This document shows positions 42,999 through 55,277 of a DNA stretch of 64,000 nucleotides, one piece after another. A model generated the notes under the pieces. It saw only the letters and a list, made by a program, of their open reading frames with translations, was not told where the DNA came from and searched no databases. The translations under genes were made by a program, and so were the position numbers. The DNA is taken from assembly GCA_012656075.1 (NCBI GenBank), contig JAAKBF010000151.1, forward strand, positions 186,001-250,000, written 5' to 3'. The stretch's first letter is position 1; the number at the start of each line of letters is the position of its first letter. The DNA is from Phytophthora hibernalis (taxonomy: Eukaryota > Oomycota > Peronosporomycetes > Peronosporales > Peronosporaceae).

Positions 42999-45897
42999 TT
43001 ACATGACTTCCTCTCCAGTGGAGGCTTCCACGACCCTACCGCTCTGCAGCAGGAGGTCGTATTCGCTGACTGATACCCACCCTCGTCCGCCACCGTTCGT
43101 TCCGGTCCGTTCATCGTCCGCGGGTCTGAGCTCGTACTCAACAACATACTGCCCAGCCTGATTACGTCGTTTGCGACGTCTGGTCTCCACCCGTGTCGAG
43201 GGTTGCCCTCTGACTGCTCGTTGCTCCTCTTCGTTGTTTCACAGCTGCTCCTGCCGAAGCTGCAGGGCGAGCCGCAGTCGCTGCGCGTACAGGCGCTCTT
43301 GCCTGCGTGCCATCGCTGGCTGCACCTTCGTCTGCATCCTCTTCGTCTAACTGTACACGCAAGTCCTCTGCTACCTGCCGCAGCAGAGACTTCGGGTGGT
43401 GATAACTCACCCGAAATGACACGTGGGCTATCATCATCTCGGGCGCCTCGTTCTGATCCTCGCGCTGGAGTACGAAGTTCTCGTACCCAGCTGACTCAAC
43501 AATACGCATTGGTCCCATCCATTGGTGGATAAAATTAGTTGCTTTTGGCCCGCGCGGCGGTTGAATACCCAGACGCGGTCACCAACAGCAAACGTCCGCT
43601 TTGACGCACCGTCCGGTTGTAGTAGCGCGCCTGACGCGCCTGCACCTTAATCCTAGCCTTTTCCGCACGTGTATGGCTGCGTTTCATTGCCGTCAATAAG
43701 TTCTCATGGTATTGCATCAATTCACCGGCCTTAGCCACCGCCGTCCTTCTCAGCAGTTCGTTCGACGCCCTCAATCGCTTGCCCATCATCAGTTCGGGGT
43801 AAGGGCTACGGTCGAGTGCCGAGCCGAGTTGTACGCATAAACAGCAAATTTCAACCAGAGGTTCCAGTCGTTCTGTGCATTGCTTGTCATGTACGTGGCA
43901 ACGCAATCTTTCCATGAACGGTGAAATCTCTCAACCAAACCGATCATCTGCGGTCGGTATGGCACGAGGTTGGTCTGCTCTGTTTGCAGCAAGACCACCA
44001 GCTGCTCAATCACTTTACCGACCATCTCAGGGGCTCCGTCAGTCAAAAGCTCCCGAAATGCACCAAACTTAAGCACAACGTCCTCCATCAGAAAGGACGC
44101 GACGCTCTCAGCAGTATGCTGTGTGACGCAATTCGCCACAGCATATCTCGTCACGTATTCTAACGCCGCAATGACGTAGCGTTCTCCGCCGTCAGCCACA
44201 GGAAAGAGGCCATCCACGTCCAACGCCCATCTGTCACCGACATCGCCACCACGCAGACTGCGCAGGGGCGGAATCACCTCGCGCGGCCGAGCCTTCCGGC
44301 AGACCTCTCGAAGCAGGCTGTGCCACCAGTACAGCTGGGCCACACGTCCATACGTGTGCGGCCCTCGCAAATGGCCCGCCCACACCGAACCATGCATCGC
44401 TTTAAATACCACCGCCCACAACGCCGGGGTAGCAACACTCGCTTGCCGTGCGGGGTGGTGATCGTCAAGAACCCGTACGTGCTCTCTACGGGCATGTCAC
44501 GGCACACGCCGTCCTTCAGCAGCCGCTGCACCAACTTACTGTGCTGCTGCACCGCCACTATTTCTGCATCTGTTACTTGCAGCGTCGAGTCTGCCGGCGC
44601 CCAGTCGTCACCCTCGTCCAGCGTCGTAGTTCTCGCCGGTGCGGGTCCTGCTGGTTGCTTGTTTGCCGGAGCCGCCGCTCCGCCCGTCGACTCGTTCGCT
44701 GCGCTGACCGCCTGCCCAGTCTTCTGCATCTTGGTTGGCCTCGGCATTGCCCGCGTCGTGCTTGCGTCCTTCGTTCGTCCTGCTATCCGTGGTTGCTTGC
44801 CGCGTGCGCCTGTGTTCATCATGGTCGTCGCGTCTGGATGCCGCGCTTCGTCCAGCCGTGTTGCTCGTTACCGCTGGTCGCCGCTTGGCCGCCGCAGGCG
44901 CCGTCACCGTCCTTCGCCCGGTTGCCGTGGTTCGTCCAGCTGCGGGAGTGGCCGTTGTCGGTGCCGCTCCTGCCACTCGCGACTCACTCGTTTCCGTCTC
45001 CGCTCGTTCACCTGCTCGTAACACCGGCACCGCACTGCTCAGGCTCGGCGAGGGCTCGGCAACACTCAGTGCCAGACTCGGTGTCGCTTCTTCCGTCGTA
45101 GCTGGCGTAGGTGCCAGGCCCTCCGTACGCGCTTCTGCCGTAGCTGCCATTGCAGTCGTCACACTCGTCGCTCGTCCTTCCTCTCTCGCGACTGGTGGAT
45201 GCGTCCACCCCAACCGGGTGTTGATACGGAGGGTGCTGATCGCCTCCATCTGCTGTCGTCTCGCGTGCAGGCTGCCGTGGGCTGCCGGCCGTTTCAGCGC
45301 CGCTGCTGCCGCCTCTTCCAGTCGCCGCTTGGCGAGCCGCGTCAGGGTTGGTCCGTTGGCCATCGCGCGCCGTTCGTTACGGAGCTGCCGCCGATCGTTG
45401 GCTTCCCAGTTTGCGTCTCTTTGTCGGCTGGCGTCACTGCTACGCCCACCACTCCGTCCGGTCCCGTCGTGGCCTTTGCCGTGGCTCGTGCAGCGTCGCG
45501 GCTGCTATCTCGTGCCACAGGGGTACTTCTCGTCTCTGGTCAGCTGCGGTGGCCACTACCGCCTCGTCCTGACCGCCGTCCACAACCGTGAGCCTCTCCG
45601 AGGGCTCGTCGTCCTCAGTTTTCGTCTCGTCGGCCGTTCGGGTCGCCGCTGTCCTCGCCGAGAGCCCTGTCGGCTGCTGCTTTCCGCCCACAGCTGCTCG
45701 TACTACCACCGGTGCCCGGGATAAGGCATCTGCGACCACATTCGTCGTGCCGGGTCTATACTGATCTCAACTTCATATTCCTGTAGGGTTAGCGACCAGC
45801 GGTGCAGTCTACCCGCAAGATTTGGTCGGGTCATCAACCATTTGAGCGCCGAATTGTCAGTAATGATGAGAAAGGGTCCGATCGAATGGACCCACAC
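42999..45897 (-). mobile_element. Ty3/gypsy retrotransposon pol, 5'-truncated
   Basis: From 45897 on the minus strand: the RNase H end (LIITDNSALKWLMTRPNLAG, 45703-45897; NVVADALSRAP-like, ~45725), a 300-residue Ala/Thr-rich linker, the integrase N-terminus (VFKAMHGSVWAGHLRGPHTY, ~44370), and the core with D in RWALDVDGLFPV (~44215), D in LLTDGAPEM (~44040) and E in LVERFHRSW (~43935). Next come a SH3-like segment (HQWMGPMRIVESAGYENFVL, ~43510) and a terminal chromo-like end (GRGWVSVSEYDLLLQSGRVV, ~43060). The integrase zinc finger keeps its His pair but appears to have lost the CxxC half (REVC runs directly into RKARPREVIPP). Gag, protease and most of reverse transcriptase are missing. Few frame breaks suggest a younger insertion than the element at 4100-7025. 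Confidence 0.85.
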
Positions 45898-45927
45898 TTG
45901 CTATACGCATGCCTACCGAGGCCTTAC

Positions 45928-48508
45928 AAAGGCCTGATGATGTCCTTTGATGGCTCGGCCAAGACGGAGAAGAATGGCGGGTATGGTAGTTGCTCATGGA
46001 TATTATGGAAATTACCAGAATGGACGGTAGTGACGGCTGCGAGTGCTTCTCTCGAGACCACCACAGTCAACCTCGCTGAGTACGCAGGCATGAACAATGG
46101 TGTCTTGACAGCGCTGGAGCACGGCACCGAGGATTTAATTGTGGTGGGAGACTCGCAATCCAGCAGTCCCTAGGGGTGATGGCCTGTCGGAAGGAAACTC
46201 TGATGGCCCTACTCAACCACCACCGAGAATTCACAGCCAAGCTTCGGTCGGTAAAATATCTCCACGTGATCCGAGAGTTCAATGCAGCTGCAGAATCGTT
46301 AGCTACGGAAGCTCTCAACAGCAAACAGTCGAGCGTGGTTTCGGCCAAAACCAGGAAAATTGAGTTAATCGAGCTCAACCGAATCGACGTAGTCATCTAC
46401 GAGCCTTCGCCCGAGGTCGCCACACCAACACTCGGTGAAGCGGCCACTGACGAGAGAACGTCGGTCAACCTAGCCAGGACTCGTGTGGCACGCCAATCAC
46501 CCCGTAACAAATCGTTTTTCGATTTTGTGAGGGATGTGCCGGATTACATAACCGTCACGACTCGTCGACAAGTGAGAGCACAGAAGAAGCGTGTTCGTTT
46601 TGCGAGCGTGCCCTCGGTGATGGGCCAGGACGACGTAACACGACGAAACGAAGCATGTGAAGTAGCCTCAGAGACTCAGAACGAAGCAGAAAGCGAGCTA
46701 CCAACGACCGAGGCAAGCATCAGAGCACCAAATGCAAACGATGTCAACCCGATAACCATTCAAGAAGAACGAAGACGAAGGATCTCCGCTGCCCATGACG
46801 AGGAGCTGAGGTGGACAATCTCTAGACCGTTCTCCGAGGAGAGGAAGCTAGCTTGAGCTACAGTGCGGCGAGAGATGCATGGAAAATGGCCGACAAATTT
46901 GCGCTAAGCGAGGACGGCGTGCTGTTTATTATCGGAGCGAACCGTCGGTGGAGTAACGAAAACGAAGAGGAGACCAAGATGCGACTGGTGGTACCCACAA
47001 CGATGATTCAGGAAGTATTACAGAGCTGTCACGACTCGTTAGAAGGTGGCCACCAAGGCATCGGTCTAACATACCACCGAGCGAAAATGGATTATTATTG
47101 GATCGGACTGTACGCAGACGTTGAGAGGCATGTGCGGTCCTGCCCAGACTGCAGCTCGAGCAAAAGTCGACCGCAGCTCAGAGGGTACTCTCCAGGGAAT
47201 GTACTAGTCGAGAGACCATTCCAGTTGGTGTCGATGGATTTTGTTTGTCATACCGTTGCCGAAGTCTCGGCGAGGAAATACCGCGCTGCTACCGTTTCAA
47301 TGCTCGTTCACGGGATTCGTTATGGGGAAAGCCATGTCTGATACAACCGCATTAAAAGTTGCCCAGGCTTTCCAAGCGTGTGTCTACCGAAGGTTCGGAG
47401 CGCCAACGATGATCCGTCATGACTGAGACCCTCGGTTCATGAGCGAGGTTTTCCAAGCATTTGCTGAGATGATGCAGTCTCGGTCGAGGGCCACGCTGAT
47501 TTATCGCCCGCAAGCAAACGGGCAGCAAGAACGATCAGTCAAGACCGTCATGCAGTCAGTGCGAGTGTATGCGGAAGACCCGCTGCAACAAGACTGGGAC
47601 GAGATCGCCGAACGACTTGTCTTCGCTATCAACAACTTTCAAGATAGCACACGGAAGGATACTCCGTTCTACCTCGTTCATAGGTGGGATTATCGGCCCA
47701 CGCTGCGAGCAATGTCTTCGTCGCTAAAACGAGGATCCCGAGGGCAAACCGATGCGCTAGCGTGGCGCCGAGAAATGAACCGACAACAAGAAATTGCATG
47801 GAAAATGGCGATGGAGAGCCCGCGAGCACAACGAGTCGCTCAACCGACGTGAAGCAGCAGCAGTACCGAGTATTCCAGTGAATGTCAGCGAGAACAACGT
47901 AGCACCGAACCGCGACGGGTCAGAGGTGCCATTGGATGCCGAACAGCAGGAAGCAACGACGGAAACTGACGGCAACGAAACCTCGGACACCGGGCAGGAA
48001 GAGACTGGGGTATCCCCTGAAACTACTGAAGAAGCACCGAGGTCTATATTCAAGCCTGGGAGCAGGGTGTGGCTCTACATGGATCGCGTGAAACCAGGAT
48101 TGACCAAGAAGCTAGCACACCGATGGCACGGGCCATTCTGGATCAAGAAGAAGTTTGAAGAGTTCGGGTATGAGATAGAGCTGCCGGATCGAAGTGGTTA
48201 TCGGTTCTACCCAGTGGTGCATGTCTCACGGCTCAAGGCGGTGAACGAATATGGCGACCGACCGAGGAGTCGGCTGACAGCTGAGGTGACCGAGGATACG
48301 AGGATTGATGTTGACGAGGAGCTGTTACCGGAAGATAGCTGGGAGCCTGACAGAGTGGCAGGCGAATACGAAGTAGAGGCTATTCTGGACGATCAATCAC
48401 CGCTAACGACGAGCACTAATCGCGCTGTCAGAGAGTTCAAGGTGAAGTGGGTCGGTCATGACGAGCCTACCTGGGAACCAGCATCGAATTTGTCGTGCGG
48501 CGGGTAGC
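45928..48508 (+). mobile_element. Chromovirus-like gypsy pol with separate RNase H, 5'-truncated
   Basis: Starts in an RNase H of cellular type: MMSFDGSAKTEKNGGYGSCS (catalytic D), VNLAEYAGMNNGVLTALEHG (E), LIVVGDSQ (D), then after a shift at 46170 YLHVIREFNAAAESLATEAL. A long charged linker follows. The integrase zinc finger is complete (SLEGGHQGIGLTYHRAKMDY; RSCPDCSSSKSRP, ~47040-47170). The core follows: D in VSMDFV (~47235), D in MIRHDxDPRFMSEVF (~47420; a TGA replaces the following codon) and E in ANGQQERSVKTV (~47525). A SH3-like part (AHRWHGPFWIKKKFEEFGYE) and a chromodomain (YEVEAILDD, then REFKVKWVGHDEPTWEPASN) end at 48508. A separate, archaeal-type RNase H has, as I recall, been reported for some oomycete LTR elements; this copy may belong there. 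Confidence 0.85.
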
Positions 48509-48948
48509 TTTACGACTATCTGCGAACTCGACGCAGCGAACGACGACTCCAAATGGTTCAAGTAGCTGACGAGGACTAGCTCGAACCGCTACCGAGGATT
48601 GAACTGACTACGGGGTTGGTACAGCCCGTAGAAGCAGACGAAATGTGAGACTGTACCAGAATGGAAGTCACTGATCACTGAACGACCAAGTCTCCTAGAA
48701 GGCTCGGTTTATGGATGAGAAGTGACGAGAAAAACTGTCTACGGGGATTATGCAGCCCATAGTATGAGACGAAGACGACTACTGGATTAAAATTGTATAT
48801 GTGTATACGAAGTGAACAATTTCGAGATCAACTTGGATTGAATGGGATTACTAAGGCCGAACTACACCTACGATTGACTACGGGGCTCGGACGGTGTCGG
48901 AGTAGCTGGGCCAAGGAAGAACGAAGCAGAAAAGCACGCGACCGAGAT

Positions 48949-51900
48949 TTAGATGTCGGCAGTAGAGGCAATGTTGGTCAGTACGTCCAAGTTGGACGAG
49001 GAACCAGAAGTCGATCCAGTGGCAGCCACAGGCACAGCAGCTGGAGTTGATGAATCCTCGGTTTCGCCTTCCTCCTTCTCTTCATCGTCGGCGGATCCTG
49101 GAGGAGCAGCCAACGAGGCTTGAGTTACCCATGGGGGTATGACCGAGGCTTGTGGCAACGACAGATCCACCATGATTCCAGAAATCACCTCCGCCTCGGT
49201 CATACCACGAGGCACGAACAAAGGCACCGGAGGATTGCATGGCGCGAACGTCGTGTTGAACGGGTGGCTGGAAGGTGCATCCACCCAACAGTTCCGCCAG
49301 AGATGACGCGAGTCAAGAGTGACAAGCTCACCAACCCAGTCCTCGGACGTCGGATCCCCCTCGATTACCTCGAGCGAGTATTGAAGGTAGCTGGGCTCCA
49401 ACAAAAGCTCGGTCTGCGCTTCACGAGGCTTGCCAGGGCGCTCGACGCACCACTACCAGCACCGATACACCATTTGCTGTTGTAAGCGGTCTGCCCGGAG
49501 ATTCCGAGCCTTGTTATACTCGGACCAGGCGGCACGAAGAGCGACGACCGAGGGGACACCAGCCCCAAGTCTCTGAGCCATTCTCCGAAGGTACGCTTAG
49601 ACCGCAGCAAACTGAACCCAGTGGCGGCGCTCCCACAGTGTTAGACCAAAGTCTGCCTTCTCGGTCCAGTCCGTGGAAATGCCCTGAAATTGGCGCCACA
49701 TCTTGATGGACCGGGCCAGACCGGTGACACGGGTGAAATCTTGGTGGCGAGCGGATGCTGGTCAATGGCGAAACAACACGGCCGTTCCGGCATCTTCGAA
49801 CGCATTTGCTGAGAGGTGGACAGGATTAGCCCAATCCGCCATGGCTTGGATGCCAGCCACCGAGCACGGGGACTCGACGCCTTTGGCAATAGGCGGAGTC
49901 AGGCTACTGTTGTGGATCTGACACCAGGCCGCTTGTGCACCCGGGGCAACAAACCCAGGCGTCAAATACGGCCCGGCCATCAGAGCGAGGCGCTGTGACG
50001 GTGTCCCTGATGCAGTAGGCATTGCAGGTGCGAATGTACTTGGGTCGGTGCCGGGGACCGTGGAAAGCGTGGCCGTCACTTGGGTGTGTGACCGTCGGAG
50101 TCCCGACCGAGAACTCGGTGGATGCCCTTGAGCAGCAGCAGCAGGAGGCTGCGAACCGTCGGTGGGCCCCACAACCGATCCAGCAGTTGCCGACGACGCT
50201 GTAGGGGCAGTGACCGAGGACACTGCCGGCACGGATGGGGCACTGGAGGTCACATCCGCTGCCGGAGGAGCTGACGTCACCACCGATGAGACTGACGACG
50301 CGGCCGAAGACGACGACACGAGACCAGCAGCGAGATTAGGCCAGATAGAGCCGGAGGAGCATACGAAGGCACAATCGAGGCAGCTGGCGGGGTGGTGGCC
50401 GACACAGCTGAAGATGGCACGTGAGCCGCCGACTTGGCCGAAGGCTGGGGTGCAGACACCGACGGCAGTACGGTCAGAGTCTGGGAAGCCGCAGGCGACG
50501 AGTCAGGACCGATTATGAAATCGTCCGAAGCCTCCAGGGTCTCCAATACCAACTTCGATCGTAATGAGGCCAACACCGAGGCGCTTCGAGACGGGCGGCC
50601 ATCACGACGAGGTGGCGAGACCAGCGCCGACTAGAATGACCCGGACGCAGGAACCGCAGCCGCCGAAGGCTCGGTGTCATCCCCATCCCCCGACAAGTCA
50701 ACGACTTCGGCCGGAGGGTGAGGCACCGAGGACCCCGAGGCGTATGCGTGAGAGGTGGCAGCGGAGGGCTCGGTGGCGACCCTGCACGAGGCGATGGCGA
50801 CGGCAACTCCGGCGATGAACTGACCGAGAGGCTCGGTGGCGATCCAGCAGGAGGACAGACGCCTGGAGAGGTGGTGGCGACCTGACCGAAGGTTTAGGCG
50901 TGTGCCCTCGAGCTAGGGTACCCAAACTCTTAGATGGACGACCCAACCGCTTGCTGGCAGGAAGGGTTGACTTCGGCAGCCCCGACTGAACGTGCGGAGG
51001 ATGCGTCGGCGCCGCCTGCGGTGGCGGATCTTGAGCTGCTTGCTGCTGGAGACGCTTGCGCCGATTCCTTCGACGTTGGGACACCGACGGAATCAGTGGA
51101 AGGTCGTCCGAATCGTCGGAGGCATTACCAGCAGACGACGCTGCCTGGGCTGGAGGTTTGGACCCCGCGTCCGAGGCCTTGGGCTCTTGGTCGCTGTCTT
51201 CCGAGCTCTCCGAAGACGCACTCCGACTGCGCTTCGAAGTGATGCTCAGAGGAGCGAGGCCGAGCTACTCCCAGTCGATGTTGTCCACAGTGATACCTGA
51301 ACGAGGGAAAGAAGAGCTTTAGAAGGCTAATGGGCCAAGAAGAGAAGAGCAGAACGTACCAGCAGAAGCAAGCACCAATTTGTCAACATCGATCTCGTGG
51401 GGAGAGCAGCGTGGCGACGCAGAATGGAGTTCGCCCACTTCAAGATCGCGACCTGAGCTTCAAGGGCTTGAACCTGAGGAGAGACTGCACCGACCGAGGC
51501 TTGGTCAGAAGCCTCGAGGGCAGCCCGATGCTTGGCCACCTGCTCTGTATACGCCACCAAGCCAGCCTTGAAGCGCTCACGTCCTGGTGGAGGATGCGCT
51601 GCGCCGGCGTCACTGAAGCCTCGGCCGTGGTCGCGCGAGCAGCCCAGAGCCCCACGATGTGGTCGTGGTCAGCGACGACAGCGTTGGCCTGGTGCAGGTG
51701 CGCGGCCGCCTGTTCATGCTCGTCCTTAAAAGCGATGTACGACTGGCGAAGGCTATTTAGAGAGTCACGAGTGCGACTCTCGTCGCTTGAAGCTTGGTGC
51801 CGAAACGCTCGAACTTCTCGCGTTCTCGCGTCTCTGCTCGGAGACGGTCCCGGTGTCGGTAAGTCGGGCCTTGAGCTCTGCCACCTCGTTACATAAGCTC

Positions 51901-52382
51901 GGCCTCACCCGGTGGAAGTTGGGCGGGAGCCACAGCGGCATTCAGAACCTCACCGAGGTATGTGGCATGCTCCATCCGGCTGTCGAGCGACGAATCGACT
52001 CGCCGAGGACGCTGACGGGCCACACCAACCACGAGCTGACCCAACTGGAGGAGACGATGTTCGACCAGAGCCGAGACCGAAGGCTCGGTCGAGGCAACTT
52101 GAGGAGGAGCGACGCCGGAGGTGTCGGTCTGACACTCTACCGAGGCCAGGCGAGGACGGGTGAGGCATCGGGCGATGACGGAGGCGTGCGTAGCGACGAA
52201 CCCTCGGCTGCACCGCCGTCAGCCGGCGGAGGACCATTGGGAGGTTGTGGAGGCGAGACCGAGGCCTCAGCAGAGCTGGGAACGTCGGCAGGAGCATCGG
52301 CAGCTCCCTGCTGTTGTGCCTGAGAAATTGAAGCAAGATGGAACGAAGAGTTAGAAGGTGCGCAGAATGCTGAGATGATCAA
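48949..52382 (-). pseudogene. Long antisense coding region behind gypsy pol, unknown family
   Basis: Several minus-strand frames link to one protein-like region. The N-terminal part is Pro/Ser/Ala-rich with a coiled-coil stretch (QALEAQVAILKWANSILRRH, ~51460). A Ser/Ala/Pro-rich section follows (SSSSAASSVSSVVTSAPPAA, ~50290), then a more globular part: SQRLALMAGPYLTPGFVAPG (~49980), DWTEKADFGLTLWERRHWVQ (~49640), LEPSYLQYSLEVIEGDPTSE (~49390) and DSRHLWRNCWVDAPSSHPFN. It ends in an acidic/Ser tail at 48949. It lies downstream of the + strand pol and before LTR-like sequence, in the position and orientation of antisense ORFs known from some plant Tat-lineage gypsy elements. I recognise no domain. 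Frame breaks are numerous. Confidence 0.5.
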
Positions 52383-52589
52383 GGTGGAGAAGCTTACCTC
52401 GTCGCCCGGGGCGATAGCACGGACAGCGGCAGCGGTGGTGTCGCTGAGAAGACGCGACGGATGGGCTATGATGCGAAGATGTGAAGCACCACGACGCGCA
52501 CTACTTGTGGGAGTTTGCGTCGAGGCGGGGCAGTTGTGGTGTTGGGTTTTGGCACGCTCGGTCGCCAGTCGGTAAGGTTGCCCTTGCTG

Positions 52590-53410
52590 AAAGAAAGTGA
52601 CCGGCGTGCCCTGATTGGTGGATTACATTCCCCTCGCCACAGTGACCATGATAACTTAGTGACCGAGGTCTCGGTCGGGTATAATAAATTCCCGGCCGAG
52701 AGTTTGAACTCTCGTTTGTACCCATGTCAGTTTCGTACCCTCGGTCTTATAGAGCCGGGTCCAGGACCACATACTGGGATCCGTTCACACTGGATATTTG
52801 TATTTACTTATAGGACTAGGTATAGGATTGACTACAGAGGCTCTCACAGCCATTGATCAACAGAAATAAATCAGCAGTCTTCCCCCAAGTCACCAAGGCT
52901 TCCGTCCGTCTTCGGTAAGTCTAGCTAGCATATCTTAGGGCCTGGATACGATCGGCTTGTGGGATGCTGGTCAGCGAGCCCGAGGTACATTGAACCGAGG
53001 GTTTGTTCAAGAGATTAGAGTGGCCGAGTGTTGGGAGCGACGAGAAGCGTCGTTCGCCATATATTATAGTGGAACCGAGTGTTCCATGCATATTTTACTA
53101 CCCGCCGTGGTTTTACCTCGGCAAACCCGTATTAGGCTTGACAGCCGGTACCCTTCCTTCTGAGGGACTGCGGGGTTCGCGCGAAAGCGCAATATTGCAT
53201 ACTAGCCCTCGCTCGTGGCTAGTGATGCAGGTTATTGGGTTGGCCTCATACAACCTAGGTGTACAGAGGGTTCACATCCAACCCGGCGTAAGGGATCGTT
53301 CCTGGTCTTCAGGTTTGATCCAACGCTCGTTGACCTGACAAGGGGAAGCGAGTGTTGTTGGTGGGACTCATACCATTTGGTAGTGAGAGTTTCTGCGTGA
53401 TCCTACACGA
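52590..53410 (+). repeat. LTR-like region with TATA and poly(A)-type signals
   Basis: Contains a TATA-like GGTATAATAAATTC at 52677, AATAAA-type GAAATAAATCAGCAG at about 52863 and a second ATATATTATAG near 53060. No ORF of note. Its position after the antisense region suggests the 3' LTR and untranslated part of the + gypsy element. A second copy to define the borders is absent. Confidence 0.4.
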
Positions 53411-53419
53411 CACTCGGTC

Positions 53420-53720
53420 ATTTTAGATGACCATGACCGTGAACGGGTCCATGGTCACGTGACGTGGGCCTTCACGTTCGCGACCACGTCGGCGTACGGG
53501 TTGGTGACCACGTATACGTGCGGGTCGATGATCATGTAGGCGCACAGGTACATGCCCACGTAGGCGTACATCACAGCGACGTATGGTTCAATGACCCGTA
53601 GGCGTACGCCACGTCGGTGTACAGGTCCACGACCACGACGGCGTACAGGTTTAAGGCCCCGTACACCAGAGGTACGCCGTGTACGGCAAGTACCACATCC
53701 ACCATAAGTGCCGCAAGCAT
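53420..53720. repeat. Degenerate ACGTAGGCGTAC-type repeat
   Basis: GTAGGCGTACATC, GTAGGCGCACAGG, GTAGGCGTACGCC and GGCGTACAGG recur at irregular 20-60 bp spacing. On the minus strand this reads as Tyr/Val-rich blocks (PYVAVMYAYVGMYL). No gene is recognised. Confidence 0.5.
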
Positions 53721-53999
53721 ACAAACCTACGAGAACGACGACGAGTGTAGGTAGGTAGCGTACATATTTGTAATATACACGACCTCCATCGACCCACGTA
53801 ATAACTCGTCTTCCTTTCGGTCAGAGTACGTGTCCGTGTAAACGTATTGCACGCACAGTTGTTGGCCCGTACCAACAACACTTTCCGTGAGGAACCTATT
53901 CTCAACAGAGACTCGGGAGGAAAGGTATTTCCGAGCCTCTCCCCCTCATACGAACAAAGCCGTGACCGGTCGACAAGGTCGACCGCGGCTGGCATGCAG

Positions 54000-55250
54000 C
54001 CAGACCGCTAGCTGTTTGAGTCTGCGCGACTTGACGTGGATCGATGTTACCCACGTCAGGTAAGGTCTTAACGGCCTCACCTTTTCCGAGTTGTTAAGAC
54101 TCGTGCGGAACTATGTTACCCGCCTTGGTGTGTGGAGCTATGTTACCCACAAAGGAATCGCAACCGGCGACTTCCTCTTCAGTTAAGGTATGAGCGACCG
54201 TGTGTATAGTGGCACAGTACGTGCCGATCCAGTGGGAGGTGGGACGTTGTGTTCGTCGACACCACGTTCACGTTCGCCGTCGAGCAGTCCATGCTTGTGG
54301 AGCAGTGCTCCGAGTCGTTTGTAGTGACTCCGCTCTGATACAAGACCAGACCCGACTTGTGCTGGTGAAGGCGTCGTCGACGGTCATCCAGACGTGGAAC
54401 TTGGTTACCCACGTCCAGAGGCGTATTGATGGAGGCTTCAAGAGTCCTGTTGACTCCGTGTGGTACTTGGTTACCCACACTAGAGGTTGCGTAACGCACC
54501 TCTGTCTTGGCCACAGTCTTGGCCTTATTGACCTCACGTGGACTTAATCCACCATTGCGGTTGAGCTTATCAACAAGACATCAGTCGAAGCCCGTACGGC
54601 GCGACAACTGACAGCGATCTGTGCCACTGGTGTTGCAGGCACACATGCTGGACATAGAGCCCTGTCGATCTGCATAGCATCAAGACGCAGGAGATCCGAC
54701 ATCTCCGGCAGGGCCTCCAACTGGACAGACCCGGACGTGACCTTGCGGCCAGTCATGCCGTCGAAGATGTGATAGCATTCTTCTGGCGGCGGCGCCGAAG
54801 GAGTCGTCGTTGACTCCGAGCTTCTTCCTGGAGCTTCAGTTCTGACATCATGTCGGGACGCTTGGCGTGGTCATGTGTTACCCACAGCCGTAATTTGTCT
54901 TGGTACAGCGTCTGGAGCCTGTATCGGCCCGTGTGGAACTATGTTACCCACACTAGAGGTGCCGCTAGCAACCTCGGCGCTGGCCACGGTCTCGACTTCT
55001 CCGGTCTCACGCACTCTTGTAAACGGACGTCGTCCTTCAAGGACTCCGTCGATGTCCGTACGGCGACGACTTGGTGCGCTGGAAGATGCTGGCATTGCCT
55101 CTTCCCTCGCGGGCTGGAGACATCCAAGACCCTTGGGCTTGTTGCAGGTTCGTTAGCAACAGAGGTCTCCATTGTATTCCATATTCCACCAGCGTCCATG
55201 GAAGCCTCGGTTCTGGACAGAGGTGGGAACATTACTCACCAATGCTCTGT
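54000..55250 (-). pseudogene. Retroelement-like coding remnant with VGNxVP repeats
   Basis: The minus strand carries repeated VGN(I/Q)VP motifs: SSVGNIVPHG (~54945), TAVGNT (~54880), SSVGNQVPHG (~54472), DVGNQVPRL (~54405), and three more near 54145, 54115 and 54048, in changing frames. Between them lies better-looking coding sequence (FDGMTGRKVTSGSVQLEALP and LLRLDAMQIDRALCPACVPA, 54544-54756; TSVANEPATSPRVLDVSSPR, ~55170). On the + strand each motif appears as GTTACCCAC. The family is unknown; a gag or structural part of an LTR element is possible. Confidence 0.35.
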
Positions 55251-55277
55251 CAAAACGCCTAAGAGCCTACCGCGCCA

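Noticed and set aside
42284..43006. + strand frame of 240 codons
   Set aside because: Ser/Pro/Arg-rich, no domain, lies in the 3' region of the minus-strand gypsy element.
44735..45724. Long + strand open frame (329 codons)
   Set aside because: It is the opposite strand of the Ala/Thr-rich linker of the minus-strand gypsy pol. GC-rich low-complexity sequence leaves the reverse strand open. No domain is seen.
53340..53390. Primer-binding site for an LTR element (TTGGTGGGACTCATACC)
   Set aside because: It resembles the start of a PBS region but does not match a known tRNA 3' end that I can confirm, and LTR borders are not defined.
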